A stretch of 64,000 nt of DNA from the NCBI RefSeq assembly GCF_004005905.1, contig NZ_SACO01000003.1:1-64000 (forward strand), read 5' to 3'. The notes beneath the pieces are model-generated. The model saw only the letters and a program-made list of their open reading frames with translations, did no database searches and had not been told where the DNA came from. The number at the start of each line of letters is the position of its first letter. Positions within the stretch are counted from its first letter, which is position 1. The translations under genes and the position numbers were made by a program. This DNA is from Novosphingobium umbonatum. GTDB taxonomy: Bacteria > Pseudomonadota > Alphaproteobacteria > Sphingomonadales > Sphingomonadaceae. Shown here piece by piece: positions 7,699 through 16,766 of this stretch.

Positions 7699-10467
7699 GT
7701 GTCGAAGATGGATCGGAATATGGCTCAAGGTGCCAAGGCTGGCGGTTTCAGGCAGTTGGGCATGGCCTTGCTGGGTGGTTCAATTCTGGCCGGTATGCCA
7801 AATGGCGCCGATGCCGCGATTACGCGCAAGCCCTTGGCCGAGGCCAAGCCGCCGGTGGCCGCAGCCAAGCCTGCGCCCGAAGCGGCCAAGCCTGTCGCAC
7901 CTGTGGCCGCGCCGGTCGCCGCTGCACCGGCCCAGCCCATCGTCACGCTCAGCGTCGAAGGTGCGCAGCGTCTGGAACCCGATACCGTGCTGTCCTATGT
8001 GCAATTGCGCGCAGGCCAGCCCTACACGGAAACCGCCGCTGACCAGGCGCTGAAGGATCTTTACGCCACCGAATTGTTCACCGATGTTCAGGTGCGCAAT
8101 GACAATGGGCGCGTGGTGATCACCGTGAAGGAAAATCCGGTGATCAACCGCATCGTGCTTGAGGGCAACAAGCACCTCAAGGAAGACAAGATCAACCCCG
8201 AGATCAAGCTGGCCCCGCGCCAGATCTTCACCCGTTCCAAGGTGCGCGCCGACGTTGCCCGCATCATCGAGCTTTACAAGCGTCAGGGCCGCTTTGCCGC
8301 CACGGTAGAGCCCAAGATGGTGCGCCTTGACCAGAACCGCGTTGATATCGTGTTTGAAATCAACGAAGGCCCCAAGTCGAAGGTGCGCCAGATCAACGTG
8401 ATCGGCGCCGATCATTTCAGCATGAAGGAAATTCAGGCTGCGATGATGACCAAGACTGCGCGGCCTTTGCACATCTTCCGCGGCAACACCTCGTATGACC
8501 CTGACAAGCTGGCCTTTGACCAGCAGAAGCTGCGCCAGTTCTATCTGACGCAGGGCTATGCCGATTTCCGTGTGGTGTCGGCTGTGGCCGAATTGACGCC
8601 CAACAAGCGCGACTTCATCATCACCTATGTGGTCGAAGAAGGGCAGCGCTACAAGTTTGGCGATGTGAAGGTCGAAAGCCAGTTGCGCGATTTCGACGGT
8701 AAAATTCTGGCCAACCAACTGCCCATGAAAAAGGGTCAGTGGTATAATGCCAAGCAGGTCGAAGACACGATCGACAAGATGAACGAAACGGTCGGCGTGT
8801 TTGGCTATGCCTTCGCCGATACGCGTCCGGACTATATCCGCGACACCAAGAATCTGTCGATGGGCGTGACGTTCAACCTTCAGGAAGCGCCGCGCGTTTA
8901 TGTCGAACGGATCGACGTGAACGGCAACACGCTGACGCAGGACAAGGTGGTGCGCCGCGAATTCCGTCTGGCTGAAGGCGATGCTTTCAACTCGGTGCAG
9001 GTGAAGCGTTCGACCAACCGCATCAAGAGCCTCGGCTATTTTCAGGAAAAGTTCGAGGTCAAGCAGGTCAATGGTTCCGCGCGTGACCGCATCGTGCTGG
9101 AAGCCAATGTGGAAGAAAAGCCCACGGGTGAATTGCAGCTCTCGGCCGGTTACTCCAGCCTTGAAAGCTTCATCTTTCAGGCTTCGGTGCGCCAAAACAA
9201 CTTCCGTGGCCGTGGCCAGTCGATCGGTGTTTCGGGTTCGGTCTCGCGCTATTCCAAGAGCGTGATGCTGTCTTTCACCGAACCCTATGTGTTCGACAAG
9301 AACGTCTCGCTGGGCGTGGACCTTTATCGGCGCGATACCAATAACTACAATTATTACAGCACCAACTCCTCCTCGCTGTACAAGAACTCCACCACCGGTT
9401 TTCAGGTGCGCGTGGGCGTTCCGGTAACGGAATATGTGTCGGTCGTGGGCCGTTATACGCTCAATCTGGACAAGGTGGCGCTGTCGAAGAGCCAGTTCTA
9501 CACGCAGGACAGCACGGGTGCTTATACGTGTAACCCGTTGCTGGCGGGCCGCTATCTTTGCGATGCGGAAGGCAAGCGTATTTCCTCCATCATCGGTGGC
9601 TCGATCATCTATGACAATTTGGACAATCGCATGCGTCCCACGCGTGGCCAGTCGGCTTCGGCCGGTGTGGACTTTGCCGGTCTGGGCGGGGACGTGCGTT
9701 ATGCGCGTCTGCGTTTGAACGCGTCGAAATTCTACGATCTGGGCAAGGGCTTCATCGTCTCGCTCAAGGGTGAGGGCGGCGCGATCAAGGCGCTCAGCTC
9801 GCGTAACATTGCCGGTGTGGATGACGTCTATCTGACCGATCGTTTCTATCTGGGTGAACCCCAGATCCGCGGCTTTGACATTCGCGGCGTTGGCCCGCGC
9901 GTGGTGCGTAAGCCCTATACCACGGATAGCACCGGCAATTACGTGCTGACCACGGACAAGAATTCGTGGACGCAGGACGCTGTCGGCGGCAAATATTATT
10001 ATATGTTCCGTGCCGAATTGGCCATTCCGCTGGGTTCGGGTGCCAAGGAAATGGGCATCCGTCCCTCGCTGTTCCTTGATGCGGGCGCGGTATGGGGCAT
10101 TACCAAGCCGACGCTGCAGGATTCGACGCAGATCTGCGGGTCGGTGGGCTGCTCGATCTTTGTCCCGACGCGTGACGCTAATGGTAACAAGCTGTATTAC
10201 CAGACCAACGCAGACGGCAGCTACACCACCACTACCAGTGCGACCAACACCTCGACGGGTGCGGCAAACACTGCCTTGGGCAGCAATATCAGCGCGTTCA
10301 AGGAGTTCTATCATGGCGACACGCCGCGTCCGCGTATCTCCATCGGTGTAGGCTTCAATTGGAATTCGCCATTTGGTCCGTTCCGTATCGACGTGGCCAA
10401 GAACCTTCTGCATGAAGATGGCGACGATACAAAAACCTTCCAGTTTAACGTGGGAACCCAGTTCTGA
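7699..10467 (+). CDS. bamA: Outer membrane protein assembly factor BamA
   Basis: Core of the BAM complex that inserts beta-barrel proteins into the outer membrane. After a signal peptide (hydrophobic LGMALLGGSILAGM, then NGADA) and a Pro/Ala-rich linker come five POTRA domains, for example VITVKENPVINRIVLEGNKH and VDIVFEINEGPKSKVRQI. A 16-strand barrel follows, with the conserved loop-6 QIRGFDIRGVGPR. The protein ends with aromatic Phe (NVGTQF), the usual BAM C-terminal signal. The start is uncertain: GTG 7699 with AAGGA upstream is preferred over 7660 and 7708. The stop overlaps the skp start by one base. Confidence 0.95.
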   Translation: MSKMDRNMAQGAKAGGFRQLGMALLGGSILAGMPNGADAAITRKPLAEAKPPVAAAKPAPEAAKPVAPVAAPVAAAPAQPIVTLSVEGAQRLEPDTVLSYVQLRAGQPYTETAADQALKDLYATELFTDVQVRNDNGRVVITVKENPVINRIVLEGNKHLKEDKINPEIKLAPRQIFTRSKVRADVARIIELYKRQGRFAATVEPKMVRLDQNRVDIVFEINEGPKSKVRQINVIGADHFSMKEIQAAMMTKTARPLHIFRGNTSYDPDKLAFDQQKLRQFYLTQGYADFRVVSAVAELTPNKRDFIITYVVEEGQRYKFGDVKVESQLRDFDGKILANQLPMKKGQWYNAKQVEDTIDKMNETVGVFGYAFADTRPDYIRDTKNLSMGVTFNLQEAPRVYVERIDVNGNTLTQDKVVRREFRLAEGDAFNSVQVKRSTNRIKSLGYFQEKFEVKQVNGSARDRIVLEANVEEKPTGELQLSAGYSSLESFIFQASVRQNNFRGRGQSIGVSGSVSRYSKSVMLSFTEPYVFDKNVSLGVDLYRRDTNNYNYYSTNSSSLYKNSTTGFQVRVGVPVTEYVSVVGRYTLNLDKVALSKSQFYTQDSTGAYTCNPLLAGRYLCDAEGKRISSIIGGSIIYDNLDNRMRPTRGQSASAGVDFAGLGGDVRYARLRLNASKFYDLGKGFIVSLKGEGGAIKALSSRNIAGVDDVYLTDRFYLGEPQIRGFDIRGVGPRVVRKPYTTDSTGNYVLTTDKNSWTQDAVGGKYYYMFRAELAIPLGSGAKEMGIRPSLFLDAGAVWGITKPTLQDSTQICGSVGCSIFVPTRDANGNKLYYQTNADGSYTTTTSATNTSTGAANTALGSNISAFKEFYHGDTPRPRISIGVGFNWNSPFGPFRIDVAKNLLHEDGDDTKTFQFNVGTQF

Positions 10468-11159
10468 TGAAAAGCGTGATCAAGACTTTCGCCGCCGCCG
10501 CTCTGCTGGCTGGCGCTTCGCAGGCTGCCATGGCCGCTCCGGCCAAGCCTGCTGCTGCGGCTCCCGCTGCTGCTCCTGCGGCGGCCACCGCTGGCGTGAA
10601 TGGTATTGCTGTCGCCAATCTTGACGCGGTGATCTACAATTCGGTGGCCTTCAAGAAGGCTCAGGTGGACAGCGAAGCGCAGTACAAGGCGCAGATCGAC
10701 GCCGCCAAGGCCAAGGAAACCGCGCTGAACGCCCAGCTGCGTCCGTTGGTGGAAAAGTTCCAGAAGGACCGTGCGGCCCCCGGCGCCAATCAGGCCGCTC
10801 TGCAAACGCAGGTGCAGCAGCTGCAGCAGATGCAGGAACAGGGCAAGGCCGAGATCGAAAAGATCCTTGAGCCGGTTCGCCTGTCCAACGCCTATGTGCT
10901 GGAACAGATCACCGACAAGCGCACCACCGCCGTGCAGGCCGCGATGAGCAAGGCTGGCGTGACGCTGCTGCTCAACCCCGAAGCGATTTTGGCTGCGACC
11001 AACGCCTATAACCTCAACCAGCAGATCCTGAACGAGCTGAACGCTTCGCTGCCTTCGGTTGGCGTTGTGCCCCCCGCTGGCTGGCTGCCGCGCGAAGTGC
11101 GTGAACAGCAGGCCCAGCAGGGTCAGGGCCAGCCTGCTCCCACCACCGACGGTCGCTAA
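10467..11159 (+). CDS. skp: OmpH/Skp-family periplasmic chaperone
   Basis: Periplasmic holdase that escorts unfolded outer-membrane proteins to BamA. It has a signal peptide (FAAAALLAGASQAAMA), an Ala/Pro-rich linker, the OmpH core beginning VNGIAVANLDAVIYNS, and a long Gln/Ala/Glu-rich coiled coil (tentacle helices). The 230 residues exceed the roughly 160 of E. coli Skp because of the N- and C-terminal low-complexity tails. The start codon overlaps the bamA stop, so it is translationally coupled to its client pathway. Confidence 0.9.
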   Translation: MKSVIKTFAAAALLAGASQAAMAAPAKPAAAAPAAAPAAATAGVNGIAVANLDAVIYNSVAFKKAQVDSEAQYKAQIDAAKAKETALNAQLRPLVEKFQKDRAAPGANQAALQTQVQQLQQMQEQGKAEIEKILEPVRLSNAYVLEQITDKRTTAVQAAMSKAGVTLLLNPEAILAATNAYNLNQQILNELNASLPSVGVVPPAGWLPREVREQQAQQGQGQPAPTTDGR

Positions 11160-11180
11160 GCGGCGCACGGGGGCAAGAGT

Positions 11181-11657
11181 ATGAGCGAGGAACAGGCGCT
11201 GGCGCCGACGCCGGTCGATTATGACATCCGCAAGATTTTGGCCGCCTTGCCGCATCGTTACCCGATGCTGCTGGTGGACCGTGTTGTGGGCTTGACGCTG
11301 GGTGAAGAGATCCATGCCGTAAAGGCTGTCTCTTTCAACGAGGGCTTCTTTCAGGGACATTTCCCCGGTCGCCCGATCATGCCCGGCGTGTTGCAGATCG
11401 AGGCTTTGGCGCAGGCGGCCGGTATTCTGGCGGTTGAAACGCTGGAACTGGCCGGTTCGGGCAAGCTGGTTTATTTCATGTCGATTGACGACGCGAAATT
11501 CCGCGCTCCGGTGGAGCCGGGCGTATTGCTCGACCTGAAGGTCGGCTTTGTGCAAAAGCGCGCCCGCGTGTGCAAGTTCTGGGGCAAGGCTTCCATCGAT
11601 GGTAAGGTGACCTGCGAGGTCAACTTTACCGCGATGATCGCCGACCAACCGGCTTAA
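11181..11657 (+). CDS. fabZ: 3-hydroxyacyl-ACP dehydratase FabZ
   Basis: Dehydrates beta-hydroxyacyl-ACP in type II fatty acid synthesis. The hot-dog signature [19 protein letters not shown] contains the catalytic His60 and Glu74. It is 158 residues long. In most Gram-negatives fabZ sits between lpxD and lpxA after skp. Here neither lpx gene is next to it, and rpmE follows instead. Confidence 0.97.
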   Translation: MSEEQALAPTPVDYDIRKILAALPHRYPMLLVDRVVGLTLGEEIHAVKAVSFNEGFFQGHFPGRPIMPGVLQIEALAQAAGILAVETLELAGSGKLVYFMSIDDAKFRAPVEPGVLLDLKVGFVQKRARVCKFWGKASIDGKVTCEVNFTAMIADQPA

Positions 11658-11765
11658 ACTTTGCTGGGACCCAATTAGACTGGACAGTGCGGGCCCATGT
11701 CGTTATGGGCCTGCGCTTCCCATTCGGGCCGGTCGGAACCGGCTATTCAAACGAAAGTGACGATC

Positions 11766-11999
11766 ATGGCCAAGGCTAACATCCATCCCGACTACCACTT
11801 CATCACCGTTCAGATGACCGACGGCACCACCTTCCAGACCCGCACCACCTGGGGCAAGGAAGGCGACACGATGGCTCTGGATATCGACCCGACCTCGCAC
11901 CCGGCATGGACCGGCGCGACCGGTCGTCTGCTCGATCAGGGTGGTCGCGTGGCGCAGTTCAACAAGCGCTTTGGCGGTCTGTCGCTCAAGAAGAACTAA
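11766..11999 (+). CDS. rpmE: 50S ribosomal protein L31, cysteine-free type
   Basis: The 77-residue product begins [20 protein letters not shown] and contains [19 protein letters not shown], then the C-terminal FNKRFGGL of L31. It has no cysteines, so it is the zinc-independent (C-minus) form usual in alphaproteobacteria. A longer upstream frame exists, but the ATG at 11766 is the conserved start and has a GAAAGTGA ribosome binding site. Confidence 0.95.
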   Translation: MAKANIHPDYHFITVQMTDGTTFQTRTTWGKEGDTMALDIDPTSHPAWTGATGRLLDQGGRVAQFNKRFGGLSLKKN

Positions 12000-12012
12000 T
12001 CTTCTTTGCGGT

Positions 12013-12039
12013 CCGGAGGTGGCGCACCGTCACCTCCGG
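12013..12039 (+). terminator. Terminator-like hairpin after rpmE
   Basis: A perfect 9-bp inverted repeat, CCGGAGGTG (12013-12021) and CACCTCCGG (12031-12039), lies 13 nt after the rpmE stop. The following CTCGTTCTG is only weakly T-rich, so termination may be partial. Confidence 0.55.
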
Positions 12040-12069
12040 CTCGTTCTGCCGCCAAATTCCGGCTCGCAG

Positions 12070-12113
12070 AAAAAAAATGCAGAAATTTGAAAATAGTTCT
12101 TTTCAAATCTGCA
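12070..12113 (-). terminator. AT-rich hairpin with T-run on the minus strand
   Basis: ATTTGAAAA (12085-12093) pairs with TTTTCAAAT (12100-12108), flanked by TGCAG (12078-12082) pairing with CTGCA (12109-12113) with an AA bulge. On the plus strand eight or so As precede it, so on the minus strand the stem is followed by a T-run, the form of an intrinsic terminator. No minus-strand gene is known upstream of it, which makes it odd beside tRNA-His. Confidence 0.5.
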
Positions 12114-12180
12114 AACATGGTGCAAAGGGCCGCTCCCGCCAGGGTGGTTTTAACGGCCCGGTGGTTAAACAGCCCATGTG

Positions 12181-12257
12181 GCGACTGTAGCTCAGTTGGT
12201 TAGAGCGCCGGTTTGTGGTACCGGAGGTCGAGGGTTCGAACCCCTTCAGTCGCCCCA
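12181..12257 (+). tRNA. tRNA-His (GTG)
   Basis: The cloverleaf folds fully: acceptor GCGACTG with CAGTCGC, D arm, anticodon GTG in the stem-loop CCGGTTTGTGGTACCGG, T arm GAGGG-TTCGAAC-CCCTT. The base before the acceptor (12180) is G and the discriminator is C, the G-1:C73 pair required by histidyl-tRNA synthetase. CCA is encoded. Confidence 0.97.
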
Positions 12258-12269
12258 TTGCTTTAAATA

Positions 12270-12296
12270 AGGCTCCCGTTTCGGGGGCCTTTTTGC
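12270..12296 (+). terminator. Intrinsic terminator after tRNA-His
   Basis: AGGCTCCCG (12270-12278) pairs with CGGGGGCCT (12282-12290) around TTT, with one G-T pair. TTTTTGC follows. Confidence 0.8.
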
Positions 12297-12449
12297 TTTC
12301 CGGCCTGCGCCAACAAATTTACGCATAAAATCGGGTCTATTGGTCCAAGTCGCCCCTTGCCGCCAGCAAGTCGCCCTGCCAAAGCTAGCGCCATGCCCCG
12401 CCGATCCTCGGCATGCGGGCCAGAGGTCTGCTGAGCGACAGTTTGCACC

Positions 12450-13205
12450 ATGCACGGTTTTGCCAATCCCGCCCGATTCTTGCGTATCGCCCGCTGGGCC
12501 ACGCCTTTGTGTCTGCTGCTAGGTGTGGCTTTGGCCGCGCTGTCGATGGGCTGGGGCGTATTTTTCGGCCCTGCTGACGCCTTGCAGGGGGATACGGTGC
12601 GGATCGTCTATCTGCATGTTCCCACCGCATGGTTGGGCATGGGCGGGTGGAGCACGATTGCCATTGCCAGTTTCTGCGAAATCGTGTGGCGTCACCCCTT
12701 GGCCGGAATGGCGGCGCGCGCGGCGGCTTTGCCCGGTGCGGTGTTTGCGGCCATCTGCCTGATCACCGGCTCGATCTGGGGCCGCCCTGCATGGGGCACG
12801 TGGTGGGTGTGGGACGGGCGGTTGACCAGCATGCTGGTGCTGTTCTTCCTCTATTGCGGCTATATGGCGCTGGATGCGGCGGCGCGTGGGCAAGGGCAGG
12901 GTGCTGGTCAGGGCCAGTCGCGCATGACCGCTCTGTTCGGCCTTGTGGGCGCGGTGAACATTCCGGTGATCCATTATTCGGTGACTTGGTGGAACAGCCT
13001 GCATCAGCCTCCCAGCATCACTATGGGCAAATCCGCCATGGCTGCGGCTTTCCTGTGGCCGCTGTTGGTGGCGGTTCTTGGCTATTCCCTGATCTTTGGC
13101 GGCGTGGTTTTGGCGCGGATGCGTACCATCTTGGCCGATGAACAGGCCGAGGCCCGTTTGCGCCGCAAGGCGATGCGCGCCAGTTCCGATGCGGAAGGTT
13201 GGTAA
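12450..13205 (+). CDS. ccmC: Heme exporter/handling protein CcmC
   Basis: Inner-membrane protein with six predicted helices that delivers heme to CcmE in system I cytochrome c maturation. The tryptophan-rich periplasmic heme motif is present as WGRPAWGTWWVWDGRLT, with flanking His ligands (YLHVPTAW before it and NIPVIHYSVTWWNSLHQP after it). The 251 residues match the family. It opens an operon of seven ccm genes that overlap or are a few bases apart. ccmA and ccmB, the ABC partners, are not adjacent. Confidence 0.95.
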   Translation: MHGFANPARFLRIARWATPLCLLLGVALAALSMGWGVFFGPADALQGDTVRIVYLHVPTAWLGMGGWSTIAIASFCEIVWRHPLAGMAARAAALPGAVFAAICLITGSIWGRPAWGTWWVWDGRLTSMLVLFFLYCGYMALDAAARGQGQGAGQGQSRMTALFGLVGAVNIPVIHYSVTWWNSLHQPPSITMGKSAMAAAFLWPLLVAVLGYSLIFGGVVLARMRTILADEQAEARLRRKAMRASSDAEGW

Positions 13206-13208
13206 GAA

Positions 13209-13349
13209 ATGACCGAGAGCTTTGATCAATGGCAATTCGTCATCGCTGCCTATGCTTTAGGCGGCGGGGCCACGCTGGCGCTGGTGGTGTGGAGTTGGCT
13301 GGCCATGCGCCGCGCCGAACAGCGCCGTGACCGGTCGCGCGAAGGATGA
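13209..13349 (+). CDS. ccmD: Heme exporter protein CcmD (small)
   Basis: A 46-residue ORF beginning MTESFDQWQFVIAAYALGG. It has one membrane helix (ATLALVVWSWLAM) and a basic tail RRAEQRRDRSREG. Size, topology and position between ccmC and ccmE identify it as CcmD, which helps release heme-loaded CcmE from CcmC. It starts 4 nt after the ccmC stop and its TGA overlaps the ccmE ATG. Confidence 0.9.
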   Translation: MTESFDQWQFVIAAYALGGGATLALVVWSWLAMRRAEQRRDRSREG

Positions 13350-13816
13350 GTATGAACAAGGCAACGGGGATCAAGGCCAAGCATCAGCGACTGGTGCTGG
13401 TGGCGATTGCGCTGGTGGCGCTGGTGGGGGCCGGTTTGCTGGCCACCTGGGCCTTGCGCAATCAGGCGAGCTATTTCTATGTTCCGGCTGATATTCTTGC
13501 CAATCCGCCCGAGGCCGACCGTGCGGTGCGGCTTGGCGGCATGGTGGAACGGGACAGCATGAAGAACGCCGCCGATGGTGTGACGGTGGAATTCATTGTC
13601 ACCGATGGCAAGGCTCGCGTGCCGGTGCGCTTTGCCGGTATCCGCCCGGCCTTGTTTGTCGAAGGCAGCGGGGTGGTGGCCGAAGGTCATCTGGGCAGCA
13701 ATGGCACCTTTGTGGCCGACAATCTGTTGGCCAAGCATGATGAAAAATATGTGCCGCGCGAAATGCAGAATATGACCACAGACGAGGCCCGCAAGGCCGT
13801 GGCGCAAACCAAGTGA
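13346..13816 (+). CDS. ccmE: Cytochrome c maturation heme chaperone CcmE
   Basis: Membrane-anchored periplasmic OB-fold protein that binds heme covalently and passes it to CcmF. The N-terminal anchor is about residues 15-36. The heme-attaching His131 lies in AKHDEKYVPREM, the signature of the H-type CcmE. The 156 residues are normal. The start codon overlaps the ccmD stop (ATGA); a second ATG is 6 nt later. Confidence 0.96.
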   Translation: MSMNKATGIKAKHQRLVLVAIALVALVGAGLLATWALRNQASYFYVPADILANPPEADRAVRLGGMVERDSMKNAADGVTVEFIVTDGKARVPVRFAGIRPALFVEGSGVVAEGHLGSNGTFVADNLLAKHDEKYVPREMQNMTTDEARKAVAQTK

Positions 13817-13825
13817 GGAAGAGCT

Positions 13826-15799
13826 GTGCTGCCTGAAATTGGGCTTGGATTGCTGTGGCTGGCTGCGGCCTTGGCCGGTTTGCAACTGCTGGCGGGGGCT
13901 GCTGGGCTGACCGCCAGTGGGCAGGCGATGGCGCCCTTGGTGCGGCCGGTGGCAATAGTGCAGGGCGTGTTGGCGGCTTTGGCCTTTGCCTGCCTGATCA
14001 CTCTGTTTGTGGAAACCGATGTCTCGGTCAAGCTGGTGGCGGAAAACAGCCATTCGGCCAAGCCTTTGATGTATAAGATCGCGGGCACCTGGGGTAACCA
14101 CGAAGGCTCGATGCTGTTGTGGGTGACAGTGATGGGGCTGGGCGGCGCTTTCGTGGCGCTGGTCGAGCGTCGCTTGCCCGAACGCACGATGCTGGCGACC
14201 TTGGCGGGGCAGGCCTTTGTCAGCCTTGGCTTCTATGCCTTCCTGCTGCTGGCCTCCAACCCCTTTGCGCGGCTCTATCCTGCGCCAGAGGATGGCAATG
14301 GGCTTAACCCGCTGTTGCAAGACCCCGGTTTGGCCTTCCATCCGCCCACGCTTTATCTGGGTTATGTCGGTCTTTCGATTGCCTTTTCCTTTGCGATTGG
14401 CGCGCTTGTGACCCGTCAAGTGGGGGCTGACTTCGCCCGCGCCATGCGGCCATGGGTTTTGGGTGCTTGGATTTTCCTGACCGTCGGCATCACTGCGGGC
14501 AGCTATTGGGCCTATTACGTGCTGGGCTGGGGCGGCTGGTGGTTCTGGGATCCGGTGGAGAATGCTTCGCTGATGCCGTGGTTGGCGGCCACCGCTTTGC
14601 TGCATTCGTGTAGCGTGCTGGCGGCGCGCAATGCTTTGCGCACATGGACGGTGATGCTGGGCGTGGTGGCTTTCTCCATGTCGATGATCGGCACTTTCCT
14701 CGTGCGTTCAGGCATTCTGACCAGCGTGCATGCCTTTGCCGTGGATCCCAAGCGGGGCAGTTTCATTCTGGCGCTGCTGGCGATCTATATCGGCGGGGCG
14801 CTGCTGCTGTTTGCCCTGCGTGCGGGCACCGTGTCCGAAGGCGAGCGTTTCAACATCACCAGCCGTGAAGGCGCTTTGGTGTTCAACAATGTGATGCTTT
14901 CCTCCATTCTGGCGATCACGCTGCTGGGCACGCTTTATCCGCTGGTGACCGAGGCCTTTGGCGCGAAAGTGTCGGTTGGTCCGCCCTATTTCACGCCGGT
15001 CAGCGCGATGTTTGCCTTGCCGATGGTGCTGGTGCTGCTGGTGGGGCCATTGCTGCGCTGGCGGCGGGACGGGCTGGGCCGCGTGAAGGCGCAAGTGGTG
15101 GGGCCGGTGCTGATCATAGTGATCTGCGGCGTGTCGGCCTATGCCTTGGGCGTGCATGCCTTGCTGCCGCTGTTGGGCCTTGCCGTGGCGCCGGCTTTGA
15201 TCGTGGCCAGTTTCCTGCCGTTGAAGGGCCGCAATCTACGCCGCGCTCCGCTCAGCCTGTGGGGCATGGTGGTGGCGCATGCGGGCATGGGCGTGGCCCT
15301 GTTCGGCATGGCCTCGGACAGCGCCTTTTCGCTGGAACGTCTGGTGGCCGCGCGTCAGGGTGAGACGGTGGCAGTTGGCCCCTGGAGCGTGACCTTAACC
15401 GATGTCGGTCCCGTGTCCGGTCCGAACTGGACCGCGATGGAGGGCTTGTTGCAGGCCAGCTATGCCGGTGGCAAGCCGGTGGTGTTGAAGCCCCAATCGC
15501 GCACTTTCTGGGCGCCATTGCAGACCAATGCCAATTCCGCGCTTTATACCCGCTGGAATGGCCAGCTGTACACCGTGCTGGGCGAGGAAACCGTGGCGGA
15601 TAATGGCGCGGCGCGTTGGCAGCTTCGCCTGTGGTGGAAACCCTTTGTGCCGATGATCTGGGTTGGTGGGCTGATGATCGCCTTGGGTGGCTTTCTGGCG
15701 CTGATCAGCCGTGTGGCGCAGGATTTGAAGCGCCGTGTCGCGCAGGCCAAGGGCGATTTCCGCCGTGAAGCGATTGCCAAATTGGAGAAGGGCGCATGA
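13826..15799 (+). CDS. ccmF: Heme lyase CcmF/NrfE family
   Basis: Large polytopic protein of 657 residues that joins heme from CcmE to the apocytochrome CXXCH. The WWD heme-handling motif GWGGWWFWDPVENASLMPW is intact. The start is GTG with GAGGAAG upstream. The C-terminus overlaps ccmG by 4 nt. Confidence 0.96.
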   Translation: MLPEIGLGLLWLAAALAGLQLLAGAAGLTASGQAMAPLVRPVAIVQGVLAALAFACLITLFVETDVSVKLVAENSHSAKPLMYKIAGTWGNHEGSMLLWVTVMGLGGAFVALVERRLPERTMLATLAGQAFVSLGFYAFLLLASNPFARLYPAPEDGNGLNPLLQDPGLAFHPPTLYLGYVGLSIAFSFAIGALVTRQVGADFARAMRPWVLGAWIFLTVGITAGSYWAYYVLGWGGWWFWDPVENASLMPWLAATALLHSCSVLAARNALRTWTVMLGVVAFSMSMIGTFLVRSGILTSVHAFAVDPKRGSFILALLAIYIGGALLLFALRAGTVSEGERFNITSREGALVFNNVMLSSILAITLLGTLYPLVTEAFGAKVSVGPPYFTPVSAMFALPMVLVLLVGPLLRWRRDGLGRVKAQVVGPVLIIVICGVSAYALGVHALLPLLGLAVAPALIVASFLPLKGRNLRRAPLSLWGMVVAHAGMGVALFGMASDSAFSLERLVAARQGETVAVGPWSVTLTDVGPVSGPNWTAMEGLLQASYAGGKPVVLKPQSRTFWAPLQTNANSALYTRWNGQLYTVLGEETVADNGAARWQLRLWWKPFVPMIWVGGLMIALGGFLALISRVAQDLKRRVAQAKGDFRREAIAKLEKGA

Positions 15800-16344
15800 G
15801 CGAGAAACCCAAGGCCCCGCGCTGGACCCTGTGGCTGCCTTTGGCGCTGTTTGCCGGATTTGTGGTGTTGGTGGTGGGCGGCTTGGTCCGGCCCAAGAAC
15901 AACGACATTGCCAGCCAGATGATCGGCAAGCCTTTGCCCGCCTTTTCCCTGCCCGCAGGCAGCGATTCGCGCCCCGCTTTGGATGCGGCCCATTTCAAAG
16001 GGGGCAAGCCGCGCCTGCTCAACATCTTTGCCAGCTGGTGCATCCCCTGCCGCGCCGAAGCGCCGGTGCTGGAGGAATTGCGCCGCGCAGGGGTGGAGAT
16101 TGACGGCATCGCCATCCGTGACCGCCGCGAGGATCTGGCTGCTTTCCTTGGCCAATATGGCAATCCCTATGCGCGGATCGGCGTGGATGATGTCTCGCGC
16201 GTGCAATTGGCGATTGGGTCCAGCGGCGTGCCGGAAACTTTCGTGATCGATGCGCAGGGCACCATCCGTTACCAGCATATTGGCGACATCCGCCCCGACC
16301 AGATCCCGATGATCCTCGACAAGTTGAAGGAGGCGGGCCAGTGA
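15796..16344 (+). CDS. ccmG: Thiol:disulfide interchange protein CcmG/DsbE
   Basis: Membrane-anchored thioredoxin-like reductant that keeps apocytochrome cysteines reduced. It has one N-terminal helix (about 12-31) and the active site ASWCIPCRAEAP with Cys82 and Cys85. The cis-Pro region SGVPETFVID is seen near residue 145. The length is 182 residues. It overlaps ccmF and ccmH by 4 nt each. Confidence 0.96.
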   Translation: MSEKPKAPRWTLWLPLALFAGFVVLVVGGLVRPKNNDIASQMIGKPLPAFSLPAGSDSRPALDAAHFKGGKPRLLNIFASWCIPCRAEAPVLEELRRAGVEIDGIAIRDRREDLAAFLGQYGNPYARIGVDDVSRVQLAIGSSGVPETFVIDAQGTIRYQHIGDIRPDQIPMILDKLKEAGQ

Positions 16345-16766
16345 TTCGTCGCCTTTCGCTCACCTTGGCTTTGGCCGGTCTGGTGCTGGCCCCCGCCTTG
16401 CGCGCCGATGATTCGATGCCGCCTGCGCCTTGGGCCTATCGCCAATTGCCGGACGCGGCGCAGGAGGCCAAGGCCAAGGCCTTGATGGAAACCCTGCGCT
16501 GTCTGGTGTGCCAGAGCCAGTCGATTGCCGATTCGGATGCCTCCATCGCGGGCGATATGCGCAGTCAGGTGCGTGAACGCATCGCGGCGGGCGAAGACCC
16601 TGAAGCGATTCGCGCATGGCTGATCCAGCGCTATGGCGATTATGTCAGCTATGAACCGCGCGTAACTTCGCTGACTTGGCCCTTGTTTGCCGCGCCCTTG
16701 GTGCTGCTGGCCTTGGCCGCGTTGCTGTTGCGCAAAAGATTTACCGGCAAGGGAGATGGGGCATGA
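16341..16766 (+). CDS. ccmH: Cytochrome c-type biogenesis protein CcmH (CcmL-type)
   Basis: Apocytochrome thiol reductase partner. It has a signal peptide (LTLALAGLVLAPALRA), the redox motif LRCLVCQ with Cys54 and Cys57, and a C-terminal membrane helix (LFAAPLVLLALAALLL). At 141 residues it is the short, single-domain form, with the TPR half encoded separately by the next gene. GTG start in the ccmG stop. Confidence 0.95.
   Translation: MIRRLSLTLALAGLVLAPALRADDSMPPAPWAYRQLPDAAQEAKAKALMETLRCLVCQSQSIADSDASIAGDMRSQVRERIAAGEDPEAIRAWLIQRYGDYVSYEPRVTSLTWPLFAAPLVLLALAALLLRKRFTGKGDGA

Noticed and set aside
7780..10413. An 877-residue minus-strand open frame across bamA
   Set aside because: It mirrors the codon bias of bamA on the other strand, has no recognisable domain or start signal, and lies wholly inside a certain gene.
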